Source: Flavobacterium rhamnosiphilum
GTDB lineage: Bacteria > Bacteroidota > Bacteroidia > Flavobacteriales > Flavobacteriaceae
NCBI RefSeq assembly: GCF_004349195.1
Contig: NZ_SMLG01000002.1
Location: 248,001-312,000 of the forward strand
Length of the DNA stretch: 64,000 nt
Direction of reading: 5' to 3'
A model generated the notes under the pieces. It was given only the letters and a program-made list of their open reading frames with translations. It did no database searches and was not told where the DNA came from. The first letter of the stretch is position 1. Each line of letters starts with the position of its first letter. Positions 42,821 to 52,378 of this stretch are shown here, piece by piece. A program made the translations under genes and the position numbers.

Positions 42821-42904
42821 TTTGCAGAAATCAGCTTTTTAGTGATCAGTCATAATTAACACATAAACAACTGAACACTAAAAAACTGAACACTGAACAC
42901 TTCT

Positions 42905-45100
42905 TTAATTAGCTACTTCACTAATGAATTTAATTCGCATCAAACGCAATTCATCAATATCATAATCGCCATCAAATTCTTTGAGTGCATTTTCTATATT
43001 ATCCGAATCGGATTCCATAAAATAATCGTGAATTTCCTCCTGTTGATCATCATCAAGCATATCATCAATCCAATATTTTATATTCAGCTTGGTTCCGGAA
43101 TAGACAATTTGTTCCATTTCTTTGATTAAATCATCCATCTTCAATCCTTTTGCGGAAGCAATATCATCGAGGGATAATTTCCTGTCGATATTTTGGATAA
43201 TATAAAGTTTATTTACAGAATTTACTCCTGTAGATTTCACCACTAAATCCTCCGGACGGATGATATCGTTATCTGCTACGTACCGGCTGATTAATTCTAA
43301 GAATTCTTTTCCGTATTTTTTAGCTTTTCCTTCCCCAACCCCATGAATATTAATCAATTCTTCTTGAGAAACAGGATATTTCAAAGCCATATCTTCCAAT
43401 GATGGATCTTGAAATACCACAAATGGGGGAACGCCTAATTTCTTAGCGACTTTTTTACGCAAATCACGCAGCATACCCATCAATAATTCATCGGCAGTTC
43501 CGGTAGATTTGGAAGCGGTTACAATAGCTTCGTCCTCAGATTCGTTGTATTCATGATCTTCGGACATCATAAAGGATTCTCGGTTTTTAATAAAATCCAA
43601 TCCCTTCTTGGTAATTTTCACAATGCCATAGGTTTCAATATCTTTCGATAAAAACCCTGCAACAAGAACTTGTCGCAACAAGGCCATCCAGTATTTTTCA
43701 TCATGATCTGAACCACATCCAAAAAAGGACTGTGTATCTGTTCTATGCGCTTTGATAACGGCATTGACACGGCCTATCAACGTAAAAACAACTTCTTTCG
43801 ATTTGTATAAATGTTTGGTATCTCGAACCACTTCCAGCAATTTCACCACTTCATCTATGGCTTCGACTTTTGTTTTTGGGTTACGAACATTGTCATCCAT
43901 ATCAGCGCCTTCGCCATTAACATCATCAAATTCTTCTCCGAAATAATGAAGTAGAAATCTCCTTCTGGACATAGACGTTTCGGCGTAAGCCACAACTTCC
44001 TGCAACAAAGCAAATCCTATTTCCTGCTCGGCAACGGGTTTCCCCGACATGAATTTTTCTAATTTCTCGACATCTTTATAGGAGTAGTACGCCAAACAGT
44101 GTCCTTCACCACCGTCACGACCCGCACGACCCGTTTCCTGATAGTAACTTTCTAATGATTTTGGAATATCATGATGAATCACAAAACGCACATCCGGTTT
44201 GTCAATTCCCATCCCAAAAGCAATGGTTGCCACCACCACATCTACATCTTCCATCAGGAACATATCCTGGTGTTTGGCACGGGTTTTAGCATCCAATCCC
44301 GCATGATACGGAACGGCACTTATTCCATTAACCTGCAAAACTTCGGCAATAGCCTCTACTTTTTTGCGGCTTAAGCAATAAATAATTCCTGATTTCCCTT
44401 TATGTTGTTTGATAAAACGAATAATATCCGATTCTATATTTTTAGTTTTAGTACGTACTTCGTAATACAAATTAGGTCTGTTGAATGATGCTTTGAAAGT
44501 GGTAGCATCAGACATATCTAAGTTTTTCAGAATATCTTCCTGTACTTTTGGCGTAGCTGTTGCGGTAAGCCCAATAATAGGAACATCGCCCAATTGCTTG
44601 ATGATGTGTTTCAAATTCCGATATTCCGGTCTAAAATCATGTCCCCACTCCGAAATACAATGCGCTTCATCGATAGCCACAAAAGATATGGTAACATTTT
44701 TCAGAAAGTTCACATATTCTTCCTTAGTCAAAGACTCGGGTGCTACATACAGCAACTTTGTCAATCCTGAAGTAATATCTTTTTTTACCTGGGCAATTTC
44801 GGTTTTAGTAAGAGAGGAATTTAAAACATGGGCAACACCATTTTCAGAAGACAAACTTCTGATGGCATCCACTTGATTTTTCATTAAAGCAATAAGGGGT
44901 GAAACTACAATAGCAGTTCCCTCTTGAATCAAAGCGGGTAATTGATAACAAAGTGATTTCCCTCCTCCTGTGGGCATTATCACAAATGTATTCTCTTGGT
45001 TTAGGATACTTTTTATGACTTGCTCCTGTAGCCCCTTAAATTGGCTAAAGCCAAAATATTTCTTTAATTCTTTGTGTATGTCAATTTCGTTTGAATTCAT
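42905..45100 (-). CDS. recQ: ATP-dependent DNA helicase RecQ
   Basis: A 731-residue superfamily 2 helicase. Walker A is MPTGGGKSLCYQLPA (Lys48), the DEAH box is at 144-147 in AIDEAHCISEWGHDFR, and the RecA-2 motifs include YYQETGRAGRDG. A RecQ-type zinc-binding/winged-helix region follows, then an HRDC-like domain around residues 525-595 (LRKKVAKKLGVPPFVVFQDPSL). RecQ unwinds branched DNA during recombination and repair. Confidence 0.96.
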   Translation of the reverse strand: MNSNEIDIHKELKKYFGFSQFKGLQEQVIKSILNQENTFVIMPTGGGKSLCYQLPALIQEGTAIVVSPLIALMKNQVDAIRSLSSENGVAHVLNSSLTKTEIAQVKKDITSGLTKLLYVAPESLTKEEYVNFLKNVTISFVAIDEAHCISEWGHDFRPEYRNLKHIIKQLGDVPIIGLTATATPKVQEDILKNLDMSDATTFKASFNRPNLYYEVRTKTKNIESDIIRFIKQHKGKSGIIYCLSRKKVEAIAEVLQVNGISAVPYHAGLDAKTRAKHQDMFLMEDVDVVVATIAFGMGIDKPDVRFVIHHDIPKSLESYYQETGRAGRDGGEGHCLAYYSYKDVEKLEKFMSGKPVAEQEIGFALLQEVVAYAETSMSRRRFLLHYFGEEFDDVNGEGADMDDNVRNPKTKVEAIDEVVKLLEVVRDTKHLYKSKEVVFTLIGRVNAVIKAHRTDTQSFFGCGSDHDEKYWMALLRQVLVAGFLSKDIETYGIVKITKKGLDFIKNRESFMMSEDHEYNESEDEAIVTASKSTGTADELLMGMLRDLRKKVAKKLGVPPFVVFQDPSLEDMALKYPVSQEELINIHGVGEGKAKKYGKEFLELISRYVADNDIIRPEDLVVKSTGVNSVNKLYIIQNIDRKLSLDDIASAKGLKMDDLIKEMEQIVYSGTKLNIKYWIDDMLDDDQQEEIHDYFMESDSDNIENALKEFDGDYDIDELRLMRIKFISEVAN

Positions 45101-45123
45101 TCTTTATTATGTGGTATTTTGTA

Positions 45124-45131
45124 TAAATTTG
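45124..45131 (+). promoter_or_regulatory. -7 element of the arabinose-5-phosphate isomerase operon
   Basis: TAAATTTG fits TAnnTTTG. It lies in the divergent gap just beyond recQ and 54 bp upstream of the TTG start codon at 45186. Confidence 0.6.
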
Positions 45132-45185
45132 CAACACCTAAAGGTACAAATTTCTTTTACACATACAAATTTTAATTATTCTGTT

Positions 45186-46151
45186 TTGATATCTAAAGAA
45201 AATATATTGGCTAGCGCCAAAAAAACTATTTTATCGGAAAGCCAATCTATTGCCAAACTAACTGATTTTCTTGATGAAAACTTCATTGAAGCGACACAAA
45301 ATATCTATAATTCCAAAGGGAGACTTGTGGTTACAGGGATAGGAAAAAGTGCTATTATTGCCCAAAAAATGGTAGCTTCCTTTAATTCTACGGGAACACC
45401 ATCGCTGTTTCTTCATGCCTCAGAGGCTATTCACGGTGATTTAGGGATGGTTCAAAATGAAGATATTGTCATTTGCATTTCAAAAAGCGGCAACAGTCCT
45501 GAAATAAAAGTTTTGGTGCCACTCTTAAAACGTTTTGGCAATACTTTGATCGCAATAACCGGAAATACAACTTCTTTTCTTGCTAAAGGTTCTGATTTTG
45601 TTTTGAACACCACAGTAGATGCTGAAGCTTGTCCTAATAATCTTGCTCCAACAAACAGCACAACCGCACAATTAGTGATGGGTGATGCAATTGCTGTTTG
45701 CCTTATGGAAATGCGGGATTTCAAAGCCGAAGATTTTGCTATTTACCATCCTGGCGGTGCATTGGGCAAGAAATTATTGTTGCGTGTGAAAGACATGTTA
45801 GAACACACCCTAAAACCTATGGTTGCTCCAGATGCATCAATAAAAAAGGTGATTTTCGAAATCTCGGAAAAGCGTCTTGGCGTAACCGCGGTTGTCGATC
45901 AAGATAAAGTTATCGGTATTATTACCGATGGTGATATTCGAAGAATGTTAAACGATAGAGATTCTTTCGCTGATTTGACCGCCAAAGATATTATGACAAA
46001 AAACCCCAAATTAATACCATCTACCGCTATGGTTGTAGATGCCTTGAACATCTTGGAAGACTTCTCCATCACACAATTAGTTGTTGTAGATAATGGGGAG
46101 TACAAAGGGGTATTACATTTACACGATATTTTAAAAGAAGGAATAGTATAA
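45186..46151 (+). CDS. KpsF/KdsD D-arabinose-5-phosphate isomerase
   Basis: The frame extends much further upstream, but that part is antisense to recQ. The start is placed at the TTG at 45186 (MISKENILASAKKT), which gives 321 residues, the family length, and lies just after a -7 element. A SIS domain (about 25-165) contains VVTGIGKSAIIAQKMVASFNSTGTPSLFLHASEAIHGDLG; two CBS domains follow (about 205-320). The enzyme converts ribulose-5-phosphate to arabinose-5-phosphate, the precursor of Kdo in LPS. Its stop overlaps the tatC start (TAATG). Confidence 0.93.
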   Translation: MISKENILASAKKTILSESQSIAKLTDFLDENFIEATQNIYNSKGRLVVTGIGKSAIIAQKMVASFNSTGTPSLFLHASEAIHGDLGMVQNEDIVICISKSGNSPEIKVLVPLLKRFGNTLIAITGNTTSFLAKGSDFVLNTTVDAEACPNNLAPTNSTTAQLVMGDAIAVCLMEMRDFKAEDFAIYHPGGALGKKLLLRVKDMLEHTLKPMVAPDASIKKVIFEISEKRLGVTAVVDQDKVIGIITDGDIRRMLNDRDSFADLTAKDIMTKNPKLIPSTAMVVDALNILEDFSITQLVVVDNGEYKGVLHLHDILKEGIV

Positions 46152-46966
46152 TGGCAAAAAAAAACCTAAACGAAATGTCGTTTTTAGATCATCTTGAGGA
46201 ATTAAGATGGTTATTAGTTCGAAGCACAATTGCAATATTAATTTTGGCTACCGTCACTTTTTTCATAAGTGATTATATTTTTGATGTCATCATTTTTGGC
46301 CCCACAGATGCTAATTTTATTACCTACCGTTTTTTTTGTGATTTGTCTCACACTTTGGGTTTTGCTGAGAGTATTTGCGTAACCGAAATGCCTTTCATCA
46401 TTCAAAATACGAATATGGAGGGTCAGATTAACGTTTTGATTTGGACGTGTGTAACAGCCGGTTTTATTCTTGGTTTTCCATTCATTCTATGGGAAGTTTG
46501 GAAATTCATCAGTCCTGCTTTATATGAAGCAGAGAAAAAACATGCTAAACTTTTTATTTTTTCGTCTTCTTTGCTTTTCTTCTTGGGCGTATTGTTTGGC
46601 TACTTTGTAATTGTGCCCATGTCAGTCAACTTTTTCGCCACGTTTACCATCAGTGATGTCGTAAAAAACCAGTTTAGTATTGATTCCTACATTGGATTAG
46701 TAAAGACGAGTGTTATCGCTTGTGGATTGTTTTTTGAATTGCCGATTATTATCTATTTCTTAACCAAATTAGGATTAGTCACTCCAGTTTTTTTGAGAAA
46801 ATACTGGAAATATGCCGTAATTATCATTCTGATAGTTGCCGCGATAGTTACTCCGCCTGATGTGGTGAGTCAAATAATTGTAACGATTCCGATGTTGTTA
46901 ATCTATGAAGCAAGCATCTTAATTTCAAAAATAGTAGTAAAAAATCAAAAAAAGGTAAATGGCTGA
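46151..46966 (+). CDS. tatC: Twin-arginine translocase subunit TatC
   Basis: A 271-residue inner-membrane protein with six predicted helices. The N-terminus EMSFLDHLEELRWLLVRS matches the conserved TatC opening, and TCVTAGFILGFPFILWEVWKFISPALYEAEKKHA and AAIVTPPDVVSQIIVTIPML are diagnostic. TatC binds twin-arginine signal peptides and forms the core of the folded-protein export channel. It is coupled to kpsF upstream and overlaps the next gene by 8 bp. Confidence 0.96.
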   Translation: MAKKNLNEMSFLDHLEELRWLLVRSTIAILILATVTFFISDYIFDVIIFGPTDANFITYRFFCDLSHTLGFAESICVTEMPFIIQNTNMEGQINVLIWTCVTAGFILGFPFILWEVWKFISPALYEAEKKHAKLFIFSSSLLFFLGVLFGYFVIVPMSVNFFATFTISDVVKNQFSIDSYIGLVKTSVIACGLFFELPIIIYFLTKLGLVTPVFLRKYWKYAVIIILIVAAIVTPPDVVSQIIVTIPMLLIYEASILISKIVVKNQKKVNG

Positions 46967-47312
46967 TATAATTGAAGAATTCAACGCGTATCGTTCTAAA
47001 ATGAACGAAAAATTATTGGCAGACAATAATAAAATTGTAAAGCGAATTTTTAATTTGGATACCAATGCCTATGCAGCGGGAGCGCTGGATGTAAAAACCA
47101 AAGAATTACTGGGATTAGTAGCTTCGGCCGTTTTACGTTGTGATGATTGTGTAAAATATCATTTGGAAACCAGCTTTAAAGAAGGTGTTACCAAAGAGGA
47201 AATGATGGAAGCTATGGGAATTGCAACACTTGTTGGCGGAACTATCGTGGTACCACATTTAAGAAGAGCGTACGAATTCTGGGAAGCACTAGAAGAAACC
47301 GCTGTGAAATAA
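46959..47312 (+). CDS. Carboxymuconolactone decarboxylase / AhpD-like protein
   Basis: A 117-residue protein with the AhpD-type motif CDDCVKYH (Cys61, Cys64, His68) and the helical pattern KELLGLVASAVLRCDDCVKYHLETSFKEGVTKEEMMEAMGIATLVGG. Members act as small alkylhydroperoxidases or thiol-disulfide redox proteins. It overlaps tatC by 8 bp and is likely in the same operon. Confidence 0.88.
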   Translation: MADIIEEFNAYRSKMNEKLLADNNKIVKRIFNLDTNAYAAGALDVKTKELLGLVASAVLRCDDCVKYHLETSFKEGVTKEEMMEAMGIATLVGGTIVVPHLRRAYEFWEALEETAVK

Positions 47313-47393
47313 TTGTTAAATGGTACTTTGGTTATATGTTTATTCGTTTATTTGTCTAAAAATCTAACCTTCTAAAAATCGAAGAATCTGAAT

Positions 47394-47452
47394 ATGAAAT
47401 CGCTATGATTCAAAATCACAAACAATAATAAAGAATAGCGATACCATATTCC
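47394..47452. repeat. Second copy of the dispersed palindromic repeat, before lptB
   Basis: ATGAAATCGCTATGATT (47394-47410) and ATAATAAAGAATAGCGATACCATATTCC (47425-47452) match the copy at 28864-28944 and form inverted ends. The copy ends 25 bp before the lptB start codon. Confidence 0.6.
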
Positions 47453-47477
47453 TATAAAAAACAAATATTATCTACGT

Positions 47478-48218
47478 ATGAAATTAAGAGCCGAAAATCT
47501 AATCAAAACCTATAAAGGACGCAGTGTTGTAAAAGGCATTTCGGTAGAAGTAAACCAAGGCGAAATCGTAGGGCTTTTGGGGCCTAACGGTGCCGGAAAA
47601 ACAACTTCTTTTTATATGATTGTAGGATTGGTTAAACCAAATTCAGGCAACATATTTCTGGATGATTTGAATATTACCGATTATCCTATGTACAAAAGAG
47701 CACAACAGGGAATTGGTTACTTGGCACAGGAAGCATCCGTTTTTAGAAAATTAAGCATTGAAGACAACATATTAAGTGTACTGCAATTGACAAAACTTAC
47801 CAAAGCTGAACAAGAAGCTAAAATGGAAAGTTTAATCGAAGAATTCAGTTTAGAACATATTCGTACCAATCGTGGCGATTTACTTTCGGGAGGGGAACGC
47901 CGTCGTACCGAAATTGCACGTTGTTTGGCCACAGATCCAAAATTCATTTTACTGGATGAACCATTTGCCGGTGTAGATCCTGTTGCCGTTGAAGACATTC
48001 AGAGAATTGTGGCGCAATTAAAAAATAAAAATATCGGTATTCTTATTACCGATCACAACGTACAGGAAACCTTGGCTATTACTGACAAAACCTATCTGAT
48101 GTTTGAAGGTGGAATCCTAAAAGCGGGAATGCCGGAAGAATTAGTAGAAGATGAAATGGTACGTCGCGTGTATCTTGGACAAAATTTCGAGTTGAGAAAG
48201 AAAAAATTGGAGTTTTAG
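47478..48218 (+). CDS. lptB: LPS export ABC transporter ATP-binding protein LptB
   Basis: A 246-residue cytoplasmic ATPase. Walker A is [14 protein letters not shown] (Lys41), the signature is [18 protein letters not shown], Walker B is [13 protein letters not shown], and the H-loop is [11 protein letters not shown]. The GGERRR signature and [13 protein letters not shown] separate LptB from other ABC ATPases. It powers the Lpt machine that moves lipopolysaccharide to the outer membrane. The partner genes are not adjacent, as often seen in Bacteroidota. Confidence 0.95.
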   Translation: MKLRAENLIKTYKGRSVVKGISVEVNQGEIVGLLGPNGAGKTTSFYMIVGLVKPNSGNIFLDDLNITDYPMYKRAQQGIGYLAQEASVFRKLSIEDNILSVLQLTKLTKAEQEAKMESLIEEFSLEHIRTNRGDLLSGGERRRTEIARCLATDPKFILLDEPFAGVDPVAVEDIQRIVAQLKNKNIGILITDHNVQETLAITDKTYLMFEGGILKAGMPEELVEDEMVRRVYLGQNFELRKKKLEF

Positions 48219-48305
48219 AAAAAGGGGTCAGTGTCCAGTTTAAAAAAAGTAATCAGTATTCTACAATTCTTTTCACTATTCACTAAAAACTACTCATTAA
48301 AAAAA

Positions 48306-49169
48306 CTACTCCACAGTAATATACCGCAACTGTTGCAAATCTCCATTATAAATATTGACATCAACATTTCCTTTTATCCCAGGGATTGATGCCTTTTCGG
48401 TGAATTGCCAAAACAACCAATCTTCGGCTATTTCTTCCCTGTAGAAATTATAATTGGCAATCCAAAAAAGATAATCACTGAATTCTTCTTTCAAAAAATC
48501 ATCATAATACCGCTCGCCGGTATAGATAATAGGTTTTACACCGTAATGCGATTCTACAGCATTTAACCATCTTTTCAAGCCTAATTTAAGATTTTCAATC
48601 GACTGATTTTTCGGGAGTTTTTCAATATCCAAAACGGGTGGTAAATCTCCTTTTTGAAGGGTTACCGTTTTTATAAAAAGCTTGGCTTGCTCCAATGAAT
48701 TTTCGTTGGGGCGATAGTAATGATAGGCACCGCGAATCATTTTATTTTCTTTGGCGCCAAGCCAATTCCTATTAAACTGACGGTCTTTCCTGTCTTTTCC
48801 AACCGTAGCGCGAATAAACACAAAATGCAGCGGATATTTATTTTCTAAAGTATCTACATAAGTCCATCGGATTTTTCCTTGATATTCCGAAACATCAAGA
48901 CCTATACTTTTTTCTTCGTGTTTTTCTAAAACCTGATAGTTTCGAACATCAGAAATGCGCTTGGCTTCTGTTTCTTCTCTTAGAATTTTATCCGATTTAA
49001 AACTAAAATAATACGCTAAACCATCTCGATAATGATAACCAACAGCAATTATCAGTACAACAAAAAGAGCAACAATAGAATAGCGCAAAACCTTTCCGGA
49101 GAAAACAGTTGCTTTCTTTTTAGGTTTACGGACTACCGTAGTTTTTCTTCTGACCGTTTTTCTTTTCAT
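48306..49169 (-). CDS. Membrane-anchored GH25 lysozyme-like muramidase
   Basis: A 287-residue protein with a basic N-terminus (KRKTVRRKT...), one transmembrane helix at about 29-47, and a GH25 domain from residue 88 on. The acid residues are seen in GLDVSEYQG (Asp92) and PPVLDIEKLP, with FVFIRATVGKDRKDRQFNRNW also typical. GH25 enzymes cleave between N-acetylmuramic acid and N-acetylglucosamine in peptidoglycan. It starts 9 bp after the pssA stop, so the two genes are likely one operon. Confidence 0.9.
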   Translation of the reverse strand: MKRKTVRRKTTVVRKPKKKATVFSGKVLRYSIVALFVVLIIAVGYHYRDGLAYYFSFKSDKILREETEAKRISDVRNYQVLEKHEEKSIGLDVSEYQGKIRWTYVDTLENKYPLHFVFIRATVGKDRKDRQFNRNWLGAKENKMIRGAYHYYRPNENSLEQAKLFIKTVTLQKGDLPPVLDIEKLPKNQSIENLKLGLKRWLNAVESHYGVKPIIYTGERYYDDFLKEEFSDYLFWIANYNFYREEIAEDWLFWQFTEKASIPGIKGNVDVNIYNGDLQQLRYITVE

Positions 49170-49178
49170 TCAAAAAAA

Positions 49179-49895
49179 CTACTTTTTCAGCATTTTATTA
49201 TGCACCACTGACAGCAAAACATAAAAGAGAATGACTAAAGGAATTCCTAAATACTGGAGGAAAATCAATAACAAAAGAGAACAAATCAAAAACACAATTT
49301 GAAGTACATTATCCTTGAAATTGAACTTTTTTATTTTTAAGGAGAACAAAGGAATTTCAGCGTTCAAGATGTAAGCGCTTAATAACGCTATTGCCAATAG
49401 AACCCATTGATTTGTCAAAATTTCGACAATAAATAAAGAATCGGTGTATTTTAAAACCAAAGGCAGACTTAAAATAAACAGTGCATTGGCAGGCGTTGGC
49501 AAACCAATAAAAGAATCTGTTTGACGGGTATCAATATTAAAATTTGCCAATCGGTAACAAGAACCTAAGGCAATCAAAAACCCTAAATAAGGAAAAAGTT
49601 GTAAATGACCAACTGGCGCAGTTGATGAATGATCGATCATCATTTGAAACATTACTAAACCCGGCACAACACCGCTGGTAACCATGTCTGCCAAAGAATC
49701 CAACTGCAATCCAAGCGGACTCGAAACTTTGAATAAGCGGGCAAAAAAACCATCAAAAAAATCCAAGAATATACCTAAGCAAACAAAATAAAATGCCATT
49801 TCAAAATCTTGGTTAAAAGCAAAAACCAAAGCGATACAACCGCAAAAAAGATTTAGTAAAGTAATGATATTGGGGATATGCTTTTTAATAGTCAT
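49179..49895 (-). CDS. pssA: CDP-diacylglycerol--serine O-phosphatidyltransferase
   Basis: A 238-residue membrane protein from the ATG at 49895 (MTIKKHIPNIITLLNLFCGC); an earlier in-frame start would add 17 atypical residues. The CDP-alcohol phosphotransferase motif is complete, LDFFDGFFARLFKVSSPLG followed by LQLDSLAD, matching DxxDGxxARxxxxxxxxGxxxDxxxD. It makes phosphatidylserine, the precursor of phosphatidylethanolamine. Confidence 0.95.
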   Translation of the reverse strand: MTIKKHIPNIITLLNLFCGCIALVFAFNQDFEMAFYFVCLGIFLDFFDGFFARLFKVSSPLGLQLDSLADMVTSGVVPGLVMFQMMIDHSSTAPVGHLQLFPYLGFLIALGSCYRLANFNIDTRQTDSFIGLPTPANALFILSLPLVLKYTDSLFIVEILTNQWVLLAIALLSAYILNAEIPLFSLKIKKFNFKDNVLQIVFLICSLLLLIFLQYLGIPLVILFYVLLSVVHNKMLKK

Positions 49896-50087
49896 AGTTG
49901 TAAAATTTAGTGAACCACAGTTGGCAAATTTAGCATAATAAGTCAAGGAGAAGTACGTTTTTAATAGAGTTTTTTTAATAGCGGTTTCTTGTTTGCATAT
50001 ATTTACTCAAAGGAAGAAATAAGCTCAGTAAAAAATTATATTTTTGATAAAAATTAAACAGACTTTTCGTTTGTAAAAATAACCCCA

Positions 50088-51158
50088 TTGAAAAAAAGCT
50101 TCCTATTAGCAGCGGTTTTGGTTAGTACTCTAAATTACAGTCAAGCCGTTAGAAAATACTCGAATGAGTTTATGAATATCGGCGTAGATGCGGCTGCATT
50201 AGGCATGTCAAATACCGTTGTAGCTGCTACCGGTGATGTGAATTCCGGGTATTGGAACCCTGCAGGACTGATTCATCTGGAGGATCATCAGGTATCATTA
50301 ATGCATGCTAATTATTTTGCTAATATTGCCCAATACGATTACTTGGCCTATGCAAGCCCTATAGATGACAGGAGTGCTTGGGGAATTTCATTAATCCGTT
50401 TTGGTGTCGATGATATTTTAAATACTACGGAATTAATCGACAGCCAAGGCAATATTGATTACAACAGAATCAGTCTTTTTTCGACGGCTGATTATGGTTT
50501 CACTTTTTCTTATGCTCGAAAACTTCCTGTTCCCGGGTTTCAATATGGGGTAAACGCCAAAGTTATCCGACGAATTATTGGCAAATTTGCCAATTCCTGG
50601 GGTTTTGGTTTTGATGTCGGATTGCAATTCGAAAAGAATAACTGGCAATTTGGGCTAATGCTTCGGGATATAACCACAACCTATAATGTGTGGAATATTG
50701 ATGAAGAAGAATACAAGAAAATTGCCAATTCCATACCCGGAGAAAACCAGGAATTACCTGAGAGCACTGAGATTACGGCTCCAAAAGCACAATTGGGAAT
50801 CGCTAAAAAATTCATCATCCGATACGATTACAGTATTTTGGCAGCAGCCAACATGAATATGCGATTTACTAAAACCCATGATCTTATCTCGACTGATTTT
50901 GTCAGTATCGATCCGGCTTTAGGTCTTGAATTTGGCTATACTGATTTGGTCTTTGTACGTGCAGGGGTTGGTAATTTCCAGAATGTACAACAATTAGACA
51001 ATTCCGAAAAAGTGGGTTTTCAGCCTAATATCGGTTTGGGATTCAAATACAAAGGCATTCAGATTGATTATGCACTAACTGATTTGGGCGACCAAAGTGC
51101 CGCTTTGTATTCCAATATTTTTTCGGTTAAAGTAGATTTGGGAATGTTTAGAAATTAA
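50088..51158 (+). CDS. PorV/PorQ-family outer-membrane protein
   Basis: A 356-residue beta-barrel protein starting at a TTG codon at 50088, with the signal peptide KKSFLLAAVLVSTLNYSQ. After cleavage, VRKYSNEFMNIGVDAAALGMSNTVVAATGDVNSGYWNPAGL is a typical PorV/PorQ opening, followed by barrel strands. These proteins are FadL-like barrels, and PorV is an outer-membrane component of type IX secretion. Which member this is cannot be settled here. It is 25 bp upstream of the Lnb-like gene and may be co-transcribed. Confidence 0.82.
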   Translation: MKKSFLLAAVLVSTLNYSQAVRKYSNEFMNIGVDAAALGMSNTVVAATGDVNSGYWNPAGLIHLEDHQVSLMHANYFANIAQYDYLAYASPIDDRSAWGISLIRFGVDDILNTTELIDSQGNIDYNRISLFSTADYGFTFSYARKLPVPGFQYGVNAKVIRRIIGKFANSWGFGFDVGLQFEKNNWQFGLMLRDITTTYNVWNIDEEEYKKIANSIPGENQELPESTEITAPKAQLGIAKKFIIRYDYSILAAANMNMRFTKTHDLISTDFVSIDPALGLEFGYTDLVFVRAGVGNFQNVQQLDNSEKVGFQPNIGLGFKYKGIQIDYALTDLGDQSAALYSNIFSVKVDLGMFRN

Positions 51159-51183
51159 TTTAAAAACAACAATACCACAACAA

Positions 51184-52320
51184 ATGAATATATCTTCTTT
51201 AAAAAAAATAGTTTTTTTCACACTACTATTCTCATCCCTATATAGCTTTAGTCAAAGCATCGAGTTATCAAAAAACACACAAGTCAGTGTACTTACTTGC
51301 GGAACGGGTAACGAATCCTATTCTCTTTTTGGACACACCGCAATTCGGGTACGCGATACAGTCAACGCAATTGATGTGGTATACAATTATGGTGCTTTTG
51401 ATTTTAACACCCCGAATTTCGTCATGAAATTCATAAAAGGGGACTTACAATATTTTGCCGTAGCACACTCTTATCCTGATTTCATTAATCAATACCAATA
51501 TGAAAAAAGATCCGTTTATGAGCAGGAATTGAATATTCCTTTTACATTGAAACAAAAACTTTTTGACAATCTGAATACTTCATTGGCCTCGGGCGAAAGT
51601 CATTATACGTATAAATTCATTGATAAAAACTGCACATCGATGGTTGTTGACATCATCAATAAAACAGTAGGCATCACCGCAATTGTAAAAAACGCAGATA
51701 CTGACATCACCTACAGAACCATCCTTTATCCGTATTTTGACAATCACTTTTACGAAAAATTAGGGACCAGCATCATCTTTGGTAAAAAAGTGGATGGTTT
51801 GGGGACACGAATATTTTTACCTTTTGAACTGCAAAAAAGCCTGAAGAAAGTTTCTTTTCAGAACCATCCGCTGGCGCAGGAAAACAAAACAATACTGGAA
51901 TTCGAAAATGAAGTTCCCTTCTCTTGGTGGAATAATCCCTACACGTATATAGTATTTCTTTGCTTTGTTATTTTTATGAAAAAGAAAAGTATCTATTTAT
52001 TCTACCTCACCGTAATGGCAGTAACAGGCATATTCTTTGTGTTTGTCGGATTTTATTCGTCACATTTGGAATTAGGATACAACTATAATATTTTACTGTT
52101 TAATCCAACCTTATTAGGGTTGCTTTATTTTTATTGGACAAAAAATAAAAAAGGAATTTACAATCTGGCGTTATTTAATATCCTGTCGTTAGGAATCTAT
52201 TTCTTTTTTATAATCAACAAAGCTCATTTGATATTGGTACTCCCATTAATAATTACAAGCGGAATTATTTTGGTCAGATTGGCAATTCAAAATAAAAAAC
52301 GCATTCCAATTATCATTTAA
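51184..52320 (+). CDS. Lnb/DUF4105-family protein (predicted lipoprotein N-acyltransferase family)
   Basis: A 378-residue protein with a signal peptide (about 1-24), a periplasmic DUF4105 domain (about 25-240) and about five C-terminal membrane helices. His51 in SYSLFGHTAIRVRD and Cys150 in YKFIDKNCTSMVVDII are placed as a Cys/His active site. The DUF4105 family includes Lnb, described in Bacteroides as the enzyme that N-acylates lipoproteins in place of Lnt. The domain layout fits, but the activity is inferred for this protein. It follows the PorV-like gene by 25 bp. Confidence 0.8.
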   Translation: MNISSLKKIVFFTLLFSSLYSFSQSIELSKNTQVSVLTCGTGNESYSLFGHTAIRVRDTVNAIDVVYNYGAFDFNTPNFVMKFIKGDLQYFAVAHSYPDFINQYQYEKRSVYEQELNIPFTLKQKLFDNLNTSLASGESHYTYKFIDKNCTSMVVDIINKTVGITAIVKNADTDITYRTILYPYFDNHFYEKLGTSIIFGKKVDGLGTRIFLPFELQKSLKKVSFQNHPLAQENKTILEFENEVPFSWWNNPYTYIVFLCFVIFMKKKSIYLFYLTVMAVTGIFFVFVGFYSSHLELGYNYNILLFNPTLLGLLYFYWTKNKKGIYNLALFNILSLGIYFFFIINKAHLILVLPLIITSGIILVRLAIQNKKRIPIII

Positions 52321-52335
52321 AATATTTTTTTTGAA

Positions 52336-52359
52336 ATAATAATAATAATAATAATAATA
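52336..52359. repeat. (AAT)n microsatellite 1
   Basis: A run of eight AAT triplets lies between the Lnb-like gene and the sugar transferase stop. Two similar tracts flank the hairpin element at 56.7-56.9 kb. The repeat count is likely to vary between strains. Confidence 0.9.
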
Positions 52360-52378
52360 GGGATAACAGGAAATAATA

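Noticed and set aside
44970..45185. N-terminal extension of the arabinose-5-phosphate isomerase frame
   Set aside because: It is antisense to the recQ start region, contains the likely promoter, and gives a protein 72 residues longer than the family.
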